Source of the DNA: Betaproteobacteria bacterium
GTDB lineage: Bacteria > Pseudomonadota > Gammaproteobacteria > Burkholderiales > Rhodocyclaceae
Assembly (NCBI GenBank): GCA_016234745.1
Contig: JACRAR010000037.1
Location: 23,975 to 87,974, forward strand
Direction of reading: 5' to 3'
DNA length: 64,000 bases
Below the pieces are notes generated by a model that had not been told where the DNA came from, made no database searches, and worked only from the letters and a program-made list of their open reading frames with translations. A program made the translations under genes and the position numbers. Position 1 is the first letter of the stretch; each line of letters begins with the position of its first letter. This document shows positions 1 to 7,088 of the stretch, piece by piece.

Positions 1-197
1 GCGCCTACCAGTTGATGCTGGCGGGACGAACCGCGCAAATGCTGCGCTTGCGCGTCTCGCGCAGCGATCCCTACATCCCCGAGATCAGCGCCAACAAGTA
101 CGCATTGAATATTCGCTTCACCGCTCCCGATGGCGATTTGCGTCCGCGTCAGGCGGATGTGGACGTCGCGTTTGAATTGACCTTCTGCAACCTGTGA
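1..197 (+). CDS. zapD: Cell division protein ZapD, C-terminal end (partial)
   Basis: The reading frame is open from the window edge and ends at TGA 195-197. The visible 64 residues run from [12 protein letters not shown] to [12 protein letters not shown], which matches the C-terminal beta-rich end of ZapD (YacF/DUF1342), an FtsZ-binding protein that bundles protofilaments at the division ring. The next gene, yacG, overlaps its stop, and a mutT-type gene lies beyond, which is the usual zapD-yacG-mutT neighbourhood of beta- and gammaproteobacteria and supports the call. The start and most of the protein lie outside the window. Confidence 0.8.
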   Translation, partial: AYQLMLAGRTAQMLRLRVSRSDPYIPEISANKYALNIRFTAPDGDLRPRQADVDVAFELTFCNL

Positions 198-382
198 GTT
201 CCCCGGCTGCTGTGCCCGTAGTCAACTGTCCGACCTGCGGCAAGACGGTCGAGTGGATCGGCGCAAACCGCTATCGCCCATTCTGCTCGGAACGCTGCAA
301 GGCCATCGATTTCGGCGCCTGGGCGGCAGAGGAATACCGCATTCCCGAGCGCGAATCGCCGCCCCTGGAATCCGAAGCTTGA
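194..382 (+). CDS. yacG: DNA gyrase inhibitor YacG, zinc-binding
   Basis: This 62-residue protein has the YacG zinc finger: Cys-Pro-Thr-Cys near residues 12-15 followed by FCSERCK with two more cysteines about 16 residues later. Members bind the GyrB C-terminal region and inhibit gyrase; the zinc site is C-X2-C...C-X3-C. The start is GTG at 194, whose last two bases are shared with the upstream TGA stop (GTGA overlap), so translation is probably coupled to zapD. The length is normal for the family. Confidence 0.9.
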   Translation: MSSPAAVPVVNCPTCGKTVEWIGANRYRPFCSERCKAIDFGAWAAEEYRIPERESPPLESEA

Positions 383-386
383 TCCG

Positions 387-1322
387 TTAAGTCCAAGCCG
401 CGCGGATGGCGGCAATGCCGTGTGCGCCGGCTTGCCAGGCAGGCACCAGATCAGTGTGATTCAATCCGCCCAACGCATACACCGGAATCGGTGTGGTTGC
501 GATCAGTCGCTCCAACGCTTGCCAGCCGATTCCAGGTTGACCGGGATGCGTCGCGGTTTCGCGGACTGGACCGAGCACCACGAAATCCAGACCGAGACGA
601 GCCGCTTGCGCAAGTTCTTCGGCATTGTGGGTCGAGGCGGCGACCAGAGGGAAATCCGGTCGTGATGTAGTTGCCATGAGCTGCGTGGCATTCAGATGGA
701 TCCCGTCTGCGCCAGTTTTCAAAGCCAGTTCTGCATCGCTGTTGATCAGCACGCGGGCCGAGTGACTGCGGCAGAGCCTGACGGCAGCCGCAGCAAAAGC
801 GGCTTTCGGGCCGGCAGGCAGAGCCGGTTCGCGCAATTGCACCAGGCTTAGGCCTTGTTCCAGCTTTTTCGCAAGCTGCGCCATCTGTGCCTCAACGCCG
901 ATATCCGCCGCATTGCTGATGGCATAGAAATCCGGCAGGCCGAGTGCCGCCAGCACCGGCGCATTGGCCGGCAGCATCGGGGCCACCCCGGCAGTTCCCG
1001 CGTGCTGCCACGCCAGCGCATCATGCTGCAGGTCGCGGACTTCTTCCGACCAGTCGACCACGCGGAAGAAATGCAGGCGGACATGGGCGTGTTCGTAGTC
1101 GAATTCGCGCACGATCCAGGGATAGGCAAGGTTGACCACAATGCCCAGTTCTTCCTGCAGTTCGCGCACCAGCGCCTGCTTGGGCGTTCCGCCGGCTTCT
1201 ACCTTGCCGCCGGGGAATTCCCAGTAGCCCGCATAAACGCTGCCAGGCGGCCGTCGACCGAGCAGAAATGCACCGTCGGCACGAAGCATGACGGCGGCGG
1301 CGACTTCGACGATTTTTCTCAA
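387..1322 (-). CDS. MutT-type Nudix hydrolase fused to a thiamine-phosphate-synthase-like domain
   Basis: This 311-residue fusion has an N-terminal Nudix domain with a complete Nudix box (GGKVEAGG, then RELQEELGI), as in 8-oxo-dGTP pyrophosphatase. The C-terminal half is TenI/ThiE-like, with SLVQLREP, LINSD, GIHLNATQL and FVVLGPVRETATHPG. The first half probably cleans the nucleotide pool. The second is related to thiamine phosphate synthase, but no other thi gene is nearby, so its activity is uncertain. I chose TTG at 1322, giving a start MRKIVEV, because it overlaps the stop of the upstream ATPase gene (TTGA). An open stretch of 74 codons further upstream lies inside that ATPase gene and is low-complexity. 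Such MutT-ThiE fusions next to a DUF815 ATPase are common in betaproteobacteria. Confidence 0.85.
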   Translation of the reverse strand: MRKIVEVAAAVMLRADGAFLLGRRPPGSVYAGYWEFPGGKVEAGGTPKQALVRELQEELGIVVNLAYPWIVREFDYEHAHVRLHFFRVVDWSEEVRDLQHDALAWQHAGTAGVAPMLPANAPVLAALGLPDFYAISNAADIGVEAQMAQLAKKLEQGLSLVQLREPALPAGPKAAFAAAAVRLCRSHSARVLINSDAELALKTGADGIHLNATQLMATTSRPDFPLVAASTHNAEELAQAARLGLDFVVLGPVRETATHPGQPGIGWQALERLIATTPIPVYALGGLNHTDLVPAWQAGAHGIAAIRAAWT

Positions 1323-2209
1323 GTGCGCGATTTCTTTCGACTGATCTTGCCGGCATGGCAACCGGCATAGTCGCGTGCGAATTGCCAGGCGACCCGACCG
1401 CTGCGCGAACCGCGCAGGATGGTCCATTGCAGCGCCGCGCCGCGTGCCGCCGCCGCCTGTGTCGCACTCAGGCCGAACTCCTGCAGCCAGTGCTGGCAGA
1501 TGGCGAGATAGTGATCCTGGTCGAAAGGATAGAACGAGAGCCACAGACCGAAACGTTCGGAGAGCGAGATTTTTTCTTCCACTGTCTCTCCCGGATGAAT
1601 TTCTCCGTCAATGTGTCGGGCTTCGAGGTTTTCGTCCATGTATTCCGGCATCAAGTGGCGCCGGTTGGAAGTCGCGTACAGCAGCATGTTTTCCGGCATG
1701 CCGGCAATCGATCCGTCGAGTACGCTCTTGAGAGCCTTGTATCCCGCTTCACTGGCTTCAAAGGACAAATCGTCGCAGAAAATGATAAAGCGTTCGCGCC
1801 GGTCACTGATCAGATCGACGATCTCCGGCAAGTCGATCAAATCGTGTTTATCCACTTCGATCAGGCGCAGCCCCTTGGCCGCATACTGGTTGAGTATGCC
1901 TTTCACCAGCGAAGACTTGCCGGTGCCGCGCGCCCCGGTCAGCAGGACATTGTTGGCGGTCTTGCCGGAGAGAAACTGGCGCGTGTTTTGTTCGATGCGC
2001 GCCTTCTGCTCGTCAATGCCGCACAAATCCTCGAGGCGGATTTGATGCGGTCGAAGCACCGCCTGCAATCGGCCGCGACCCTGGCGCTTGAGCCAGCGAA
2101 AGGCCACCGCGCTGTCCCAGTCCGGTGCGCCAGCGGCACTCGGCAGCAACGCCTCGACGCGGGTCAGCAATGCTTCGGCACGGGACAGAAAACGGTCAAG
2201 ATCGATCAT
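1319..2209 (-). CDS. DUF815 family AAA-type ATP-binding protein
   Basis: This 296-residue P-loop ATPase has Walker A GARGTGKSS and Walker B FIIFCDDLSFE. It also has a later region, YATSNRRHLMPEYM, that matches the sensor-1 part of DUF815 proteins. The family has no settled function. The start is ATG at 2209 (MIDLDRFLSRAEALL); the 13 codons open upstream have no plausible ribosome site. The stop overlaps the TTG start of the mutT-thiE gene by four bases, so the two form an operon. It is divergent from mltA, with about 58 bp between the two starts, which must contain both promoters. Confidence 0.85.
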   Translation of the reverse strand: MIDLDRFLSRAEALLTRVEALLPSAAGAPDWDSAVAFRWLKRQGRGRLQAVLRPHQIRLEDLCGIDEQKARIEQNTRQFLSGKTANNVLLTGARGTGKSSLVKGILNQYAAKGLRLIEVDKHDLIDLPEIVDLISDRRERFIIFCDDLSFEASEAGYKALKSVLDGSIAGMPENMLLYATSNRRHLMPEYMDENLEARHIDGEIHPGETVEEKISLSERFGLWLSFYPFDQDHYLAICQHWLQEFGLSATQAAAARGAALQWTILRGSRSGRVAWQFARDYAGCHAGKISRKKSRT

Positions 2210-2267
2210 GGTGAGCGTCGCTATCGGGTAAGCTAGTAGTCTTGTCAAACTTGAACTTTATCAGAAC

Positions 2268-3527
2268 ATGTTGCGTATTCCCTCGGTTGCTATGGTGCTT
2301 GCACTCTTTGCTGCATTGGCGACAGCGGTCCTGGCCGGCTGCGCCCTACAACCTCAGACCTCGCCGCCGCCATTCCAGGCGCAATGTCCTGCCGCGCCGG
2401 GTACTTGCCCGGTTTGCCCGGTCTGCCCCGCGCCCGAGGTAGCGAAACCGCCTGCCAAGCCTTTGCTGGCGGCGCAATGGGATGAGCTTGACGGCTGGCC
2501 GGATGCGGCAGCCGATGATCTGCTCCATGCTTTCAATGGCTTCCTCGCCTCGTGCGGGATCCTGCAGAAGAAACCGGTCTGGCGCGAGACCTGCAGCAGC
2601 GCGCGCGCGCTCGAAGGACGCAGTAGCACGGACGTGCGCGCCTGGTTCGAGACGCAACTGCAACCCTGGCAGCTTGTCAATCCCGATGGCGGCCGCGAGG
2701 GGTTGGTGACCGGCTATTACGAACCGCTGCTCAAAGGCAGCCGCAACAGCAGCCAGCGTTATCCCTACCCGATTTATGGCGTGCCTGCCGACCTCATCGA
2801 TGTCGAACTCGGCGATCTCTATCCGGAACTCAGGCACATGCGGCTGCGCGGCCGCATTGAGGGTAGGAAGCTGCTGCCCTACTATTCACGCGCCGACTGG
2901 GAGAAAACCCAGCGCAGCGACAATGTCCTGGTCTGGGCGGACGATCTTTTCGATGTTTTCTTCATGCAGATCCAGGGATCGGGCCAGGTGCAGCTCGATG
3001 ACGGCAGCCGCATCCGCGTCGGCTATGCCGATCAGAACGGCCATCCTTACCGTTCGATCGGCCGCTGGCTGATCGACCAGGGCGAGTTGAAGGCGGAACA
3101 GGCTTCGATGCAGGGCATCAAGGGGTGGGCTCGGGCGCACCCCGAGCGAGTGCAGGAACTGCTCAATGCCAATCCCAGCTATGTGTTCTTTCGAGAACTC
3201 GGTGTTCAGGGGAATGGTCTCGACGCCGGGCCGCCGGGTGCGCTCGGCGTGCCGCTGACCGCGGAGCGCAGCATTGCCGTCGATGCGCGCTACAGCATCC
3301 TGGGCGCGCCAGTCTGGCTGGCGACGACCTGGCCGGGTAGCGAGCGGCCCCTGCAGCGCTTGATGCTGGCGCAAGACACCGGTGGGGCGATCCGCGGACC
3401 GGCGCGAGCGGATTTTTTCTGGGGTTCCGGCCATGATGCGGGCGTTCAGGCGGGCAAGATGCGGCAAAAGGGGCGGATGTGGATTCTCCTGCCGCGCAGC
3501 CATGTGCCGCCGGATGGGCAAAGATGA
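2268..3527 (+). CDS. mltA: Membrane-bound lytic murein transglycosylase A
   Basis: This 419-residue lipoprotein has an N-terminal signal with lipobox LAGC (Cys at about residue 25), so it should be anchored in the outer membrane after lipidation. The MltA beta-barrel is visible around VTGYYEPLLKGS and RYPYPIYGVP. The C-terminal 3D domain carries the expected aspartates in MLAQDTGGAIRGPARADFF. It cleaves the MurNAc-GlcNAc bond of peptidoglycan to give 1,6-anhydro products. The proline/cysteine-rich stretch at residues 35-60 (repeated PVCP) looks like a flexible linker to the anchor. The length is somewhat longer than E. coli MltA because of this linker. Confidence 0.93.
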   Translation: MLRIPSVAMVLALFAALATAVLAGCALQPQTSPPPFQAQCPAAPGTCPVCPVCPAPEVAKPPAKPLLAAQWDELDGWPDAAADDLLHAFNGFLASCGILQKKPVWRETCSSARALEGRSSTDVRAWFETQLQPWQLVNPDGGREGLVTGYYEPLLKGSRNSSQRYPYPIYGVPADLIDVELGDLYPELRHMRLRGRIEGRKLLPYYSRADWEKTQRSDNVLVWADDLFDVFFMQIQGSGQVQLDDGSRIRVGYADQNGHPYRSIGRWLIDQGELKAEQASMQGIKGWARAHPERVQELLNANPSYVFFRELGVQGNGLDAGPPGALGVPLTAERSIAVDARYSILGAPVWLATTWPGSERPLQRLMLAQDTGGAIRGPARADFFWGSGHDAGVQAGKMRQKGRMWILLPRSHVPPDGQR

Positions 3528-3553
3528 AGGTATCCGGCCGGGAGCACCAGAAC

Positions 3554-3568
3554 GCACGCAATTGGTGC
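3554..3568 (+). promoter_or_regulatory. Candidate NtrC-type binding site upstream of amt
   Basis: GCAC, six bases, then GGTGC resembles the NtrC dyad (GCACY-N5-GGTGC) with one mismatch. It lies about 25 bp upstream of the candidate sigma-54 element, closer than NtrC sites usually are. This is inferred from the motif and the nature of the downstream gene. Confidence 0.3.
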
Positions 3569-3590
3569 GTGCCTGGCGGGGCATGCCCTC

Positions 3591-3608
3591 TTGGTGTGCA
3601 TCATGCTC
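3591..3608 (+). promoter_or_regulatory. Candidate sigma-54 (-24/-12) promoter for amt
   Basis: The sequence TTGGTGTGCATCATGCTC has GG at 3593-3594 and GC at 3605-3606, exactly 12 bases apart, and matches TGGYRYR-N4-TTGCW except for one base. Transcription would begin near 3618 and leave a leader of about 95 bases before the amt start. Ammonium transporters are classic NtrC/sigma-54 targets, which supports the reading. Confidence 0.45.
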
Positions 3609-3712
3609 GGTCTTTTCCCTGTCTGAATTTTTAACTTACTAATTTTAAATGAATAAATTTTCGGGAACGGTAATTGCTGAACCACCCGAATTCGTGCAAT
3701 CGGAGCCCCAAA

Positions 3713-4915
3713 ATGGAGAATCTTAAGAACCCCGCTGATGTCCTGTTCATCTTGCTCGGCGCCATCATGATTCTGGCGATGCATGCCGGCTTCGCATTCC
3801 TCGAGTTGGGCACCGTCCGCAAGAAAAACCAGATCAATGCCCTGGTCAAGATCCTGGTTGATTTCTCGGTTTCCACGCTGGCCTATTTTTTCATCGGTTA
3901 CGCCATCGCCTATGGCGTGAATTTTTTTGCGGGGGCGGAAACGCTGGCGTTGAAGAACGGTTACGAACTGGTGAAATTTTTCTTTCTGCTGACTTTCGCA
4001 GCCGCGATTCCCGCCATTGTCTCCGGCGGCATTGCCGAGCGTGCCCGCTTTTATCCGCAGCTCGCGGCGACCTTCCTGCTGGTCGGCTTCGTCTATCCGC
4101 TGTATGAGGGGATCGCCTGGAACCATGCGTTCGGCATACAGGCGTGGCTGCAATCTGCCTTTGCCGAAGAGTTTCACGATTTTGCCGGCTCCGTCGTCGT
4201 GCATGCTGTAGGCGGCTGGGTTGGCCTTGCCGCTGTGTTGCTACTTGGTGCGAGGCGCGGCCGCTATCACAAGGATGGCGGCATCTCCGCCCACCCGCCT
4301 TCGAGCATTCCTTTCCTGGCGCTCGGCGCCTGGGTGCTGACCGTTGGTTGGTTTGGCTTCAATGTCATGAGTGCGCAGACGCTGGATAAAATTTCCGGGC
4401 TGGTGGCCATGAATTCGCTCATGGCCATGGTGGGTGGCACGCTTATGGCTCTGGTCGCCGGCAAGAACGACCCAGGCTTCGTGCACAACGGACCGCTGGC
4501 CGGCCTGGTTGCAGTGTGTGCCGGTTCCGATCTGATGCATCCGCTTGGCGCTCTGGTGACGGGCGGGGTCGCCGGCGGCTTGTTCGTCTGGATGTTTACC
4601 CTGACGCAGAATCGCTGGAAGATCGACGATGTGCTCGGAGTCTGGCCGCTGCACGGACTTTGCGGCGCCTGGGGCGGGATCGCCGCCGGGATATTCGGCG
4701 CCAAGTCGCTCGGCGGTATCGGCGGCGTCAGTCTGGTCTCGCAACTGATCGGTACCGGCCTGGGTATCTTGATTGCACTGGCTGGAGGTTTCCTGATCTA
4801 TGGCTCGATAAAGAAGATCGTGGGTATTCGCCTGGAGCCGGAAGCGGAATTCGATGGTGCCGACTTGTCGATACACAACATCACCTCATCGCCGGAGCGC
4901 GAAACTTTGTGGTGA
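3713..4915 (+). CDS. amt: Ammonium transporter Amt
   Basis: This 400-residue integral membrane protein of the Amt/Mep/Rh family has about eleven hydrophobic segments. The two pore histidines are visible in SVVVHAVGGWVGLA and WPLHGLCGAWGG, and family motifs include FAFLELGTVRKKN, GGIAERARFYPQ and WFGFNVMSAQ. It conducts ammonium across the inner membrane. The start is ATG 3713, preceded by GGAG at 3702-3705; thirteen more codons are open upstream. No glnK gene is adjacent. The stop codon at 4913-4915 lies only eight bases before a Tn7-like transposon end, so its 3' end may serve as the attachment target. Confidence 0.95.
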   Translation: MENLKNPADVLFILLGAIMILAMHAGFAFLELGTVRKKNQINALVKILVDFSVSTLAYFFIGYAIAYGVNFFAGAETLALKNGYELVKFFFLLTFAAAIPAIVSGGIAERARFYPQLAATFLLVGFVYPLYEGIAWNHAFGIQAWLQSAFAEEFHDFAGSVVVHAVGGWVGLAAVLLLGARRGRYHKDGGISAHPPSSIPFLALGAWVLTVGWFGFNVMSAQTLDKISGLVAMNSLMAMVGGTLMALVAGKNDPGFVHNGPLAGLVAVCAGSDLMHPLGALVTGGVAGGLFVWMFTLTQNRWKIDDVLGVWPLHGLCGAWGGIAAGIFGAKSLGGIGGVSLVSQLIGTGLGILIALAGGFLIYGSIKKIVGIRLEPEAEFDGADLSIHNITSSPERETLW

Positions 4916-4923
4916 GACGGTTA

Positions 4924-4969
4924 TGATAGGAAACAATAAAGTCTGTCGGGCGAGAATAAAGTCTGTCGG
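4924..4969 (+). repeat. Amt-proximal end of the Tn7-like element with two TnsB-type sites
   Basis: Two direct copies of an AATAAAGTCTGTCGG repeat lie at 4935-4949 and 4955-4969, five bases apart. The outer copy is preceded by TGATAGGAAAC and starts the element. The core ACAATAAAGTCT is shared with the terminal sites of Tn7 itself. They are probably the transposase (TnsB) binding sites. Confidence 0.75.
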
Positions 4970-4986
4970 ATAGATTGGTAGGTAAA

Positions 4987-5020
4987 GCGAAGCCCGGCAA
5001 TTGCCGGGCTTCGCCTTTTT
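4987..5020 (+). terminator. Rho-independent terminator just inside the transposon end
   Basis: A perfect 14-base inverted repeat (GCGAAGCCCGGCAA and its complement, 4987-5014) is followed by a short T run at 5016-5020. It would end amt transcription entering the element. A related hairpin follows the second left-end repeat at 33921-33951, so the hairpin appears to belong to the transposon family rather than to amt. Confidence 0.8.
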
Positions 5021-5120
5021 CACTATTCAGCCTCAACGCCGTTCGAATCGTCTCTTCGATCCGTTCGCTATACCGTCCCCAGTTGACACTCGTCGTGGTC
5101 TATTTCCGAAAAGGCTTCTA

Positions 5121-7088
5121 TCAAGCCTGCTGTTTGTAGGGGGTTAGGAGCAGCACAATCTTCGCATCCGTCAGATCCTTTGGTATGGTCTTGTCGAAGA
5201 CGCAATGGATGGCAACCGGCGGCCCCTTGAGGCTCGCTTTTCTCCACAGCCTCCCAAGGCTCGCCTTTATCTGGTCACCGCTCTCAAAGCACACGCGCTG
5301 TGCCGTCCCTGCCGTCAAGTGTTGCATCAGCAGTCCATTTTGGCTGGAAGCTTGAGCGTCTGGCAACCGTGCCCGCTCCAGCTTGCCCGAGAGCCATTCG
5401 CTGAAGTGCGATGTCAGGCTCAAGGTCGTCGTTGTCGGGGGCTTCTTCTTTGATGCTGCGCCGCCATCAGCTGGGTCTGGTTTAGGCATATGGCGTCCTT
5501 GCACGATAATCACTGAAGCCCAATGCTCCTTAGTGGCATCAAATTCCTTCTGGAACCCGTTTTTGCCGATCAGGACGAGCTTTGCGCGATAAGCTGTCAC
5601 GGAAGGCGGTGCGACGGGCTGACCAATTCGCCCCACTCGCTGAGTCAAGTCTTCTTGACGTGCGAGCGCCGCGATGGGTTTCAATCGAGCCAGTCGCTTA
5701 ATATCATCTTTTCGCTCCGACAGCTCTGCCAATTCCGGTGTCGTGGGATTCACGAAATCCCAGCGCGCCAAGTAGTACCTGCGCGCATCGCCAAAGGGTA
5801 TGCCGACCAGGTCGCCAGACTCATACGCTGTCCGATAGAACGCGAGTGCCACGTCGCTTATCTCTTGCGGAATGCAACGTAGGCACAATACCGAGGTCTT
5901 TTGACTGGAGCTGGGTCTTGCGAGGTCACAACTCTGATCGACTACGAGAAGGAACTCCTTCGGCGTGCCGTCCCCATTCAATTTTGCGAAGAGATCACCC
6001 AACTGGACCGGTGAACTCTTGGTCTCCGGGATGTCATCAGTGATGTCAAGCCGCATCACCGATCGCAAGTGCATCTCAGCCAGCCGACTGCTGGGAGGTA
6101 CTGTCCCAGGAAATGCGCTGTGCCCAATCAAGTCTGGAAGTTGCGTCGCCAAGGCGCGCATTCCTGCGTCCTCGAGGAGGTCGCTTGCAAGCGACTCTGA
6201 GACTAGCCATGACAGGTAATCGGGCAGCCTGGCCTCTTCGACAGCAAGCTCAGCCTCATGAAGTAGCGCGATTTCCGAAGGCTCTATCTTCGACAGGTTG
6301 TGGCGCAGCGCTGTCGCTGCGCGGATGGCACCTAACCAAAACTCGTCGAGCATGTGTGCCCAAGCCTGTTTGCCCTGGTAGCCCTCAAGCATGCGGTTGA
6401 GCTTCGGCGCCATCTGCTGAGTAATCTGGTTCTTCTCGATGAAGCAGAAGAAGTCCGCTCGAAGTCCGGTGCGCTCCTTAAATGTGCCCTGTTGATCTGC
6501 CGCCCCCGGCCTCGACGACATCAGGACAACCATAGGGTATTGCTTGAGAGTGCCGCGCTGTCTCGCATCAATGATCAGGTGAGCAAGCTCTGCCGCACGC
6601 TCAAGTGACCGCGCTGAGTCCAGCTCATCTTTAAGGTAGAAGTCTAAGAAGATGAGCTGGTATCCGCTGATGTCTAGTGCTGTCTGGTCAAATTTAGGCA
6701 CTCGAGCGACGCGCCATTTCTGCCCATTCAGGAAGGTATCAAGGCCTTCAAGTTCGCCCCGCTTCTGCTCTATGTCGGCGGCATATTCATGAAAGAGTGT
6801 ATCCTCCAGCCAGGACCAGGCCTGCCTCTCTCGCAGAGTCCACAGCCGCCCGACGATGGCTGCGTCCTGAAGGAGATCCTCAAGGTGCTGCGGAATAGTA
6901 GGGTCAAGTGCGTCGCGGTGAAACTCCTTCTTCACCTGCGACAGCCTCTTCGGGACATCAAGTAGAGTGTTCTGAAACCGAGTTACGGCTTCGCCATTGA
7001 TATCGGCAGGATCAGCCGGTGCATAGGCATCGTCGATCACGACCACCTTCTTTAATGGTTTGACGAGCGCCTCTTCAAGAGCCTCCAT
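5121..7088 (-). CDS. Atypical response-regulator receiver protein (ATPase/receiver module)
   Basis: This 655-residue protein begins with a receiver-like domain. VVVIDDAY (residues 15-22) supplies the acidic pair, LIFLDFYL holds the phospho-acceptor Asp149, VVLMSSRP the conserved Ser near 191, and FFCFIEKN the Lys219. An insertion of about 100 residues lies between the acidic pair and Asp149, unlike canonical receivers. The remaining 430 residues show no family I recognise and include a Lys/Pro/Thr-rich linker near residue 540. The gene starts 14 bases inside the end of the upstream ATPase gene, so the two are co-translated. It is probably the partner that receives phosphate or a conformational signal from that ATPase. 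The output is unknown; it is transposon cargo and could be a defence or stress module. Confidence 0.65.
   Translation of the reverse strand: MEALEEALVKPLKKVVVIDDAYAPADPADINGEAVTRFQNTLLDVPKRLSQVKKEFHRDALDPTIPQHLEDLLQDAAIVGRLWTLRERQAWSWLEDTLFHEYAADIEQKRGELEGLDTFLNGQKWRVARVPKFDQTALDISGYQLIFLDFYLKDELDSARSLERAAELAHLIIDARQRGTLKQYPMVVLMSSRPGAADQQGTFKERTGLRADFFCFIEKNQITQQMAPKLNRMLEGYQGKQAWAHMLDEFWLGAIRAATALRHNLSKIEPSEIALLHEAELAVEEARLPDYLSWLVSESLASDLLEDAGMRALATQLPDLIGHSAFPGTVPPSSRLAEMHLRSVMRLDITDDIPETKSSPVQLGDLFAKLNGDGTPKEFLLVVDQSCDLARPSSSQKTSVLCLRCIPQEISDVALAFYRTAYESGDLVGIPFGDARRYYLARWDFVNPTTPELAELSERKDDIKRLARLKPIAALARQEDLTQRVGRIGQPVAPPSVTAYRAKLVLIGKNGFQKEFDATKEHWASVIIVQGRHMPKPDPADGGAASKKKPPTTTTLSLTSHFSEWLSGKLERARLPDAQASSQNGLLMQHLTAGTAQRVCFESGDQIKASLGRLWRKASLKGPPVAIHCVFDKTIPKDLTDAKIVLLLTPYKQQA

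Noticed and set aside
3541..3580. Terminator for mltA from the GCACGC/GCGTGC inverted repeat
   Set aside because: No T run follows and the stem is short; the dyad fits an NtrC-like site better.
4987..5020. CRISPR repeat or attachment dyad
   Set aside because: The palindrome is single, followed by a T run, and fits a terminator; no array of repeats or spacers and no Cas genes are present, so a CRISPR-guided Tn7-like system is also excluded in this window.
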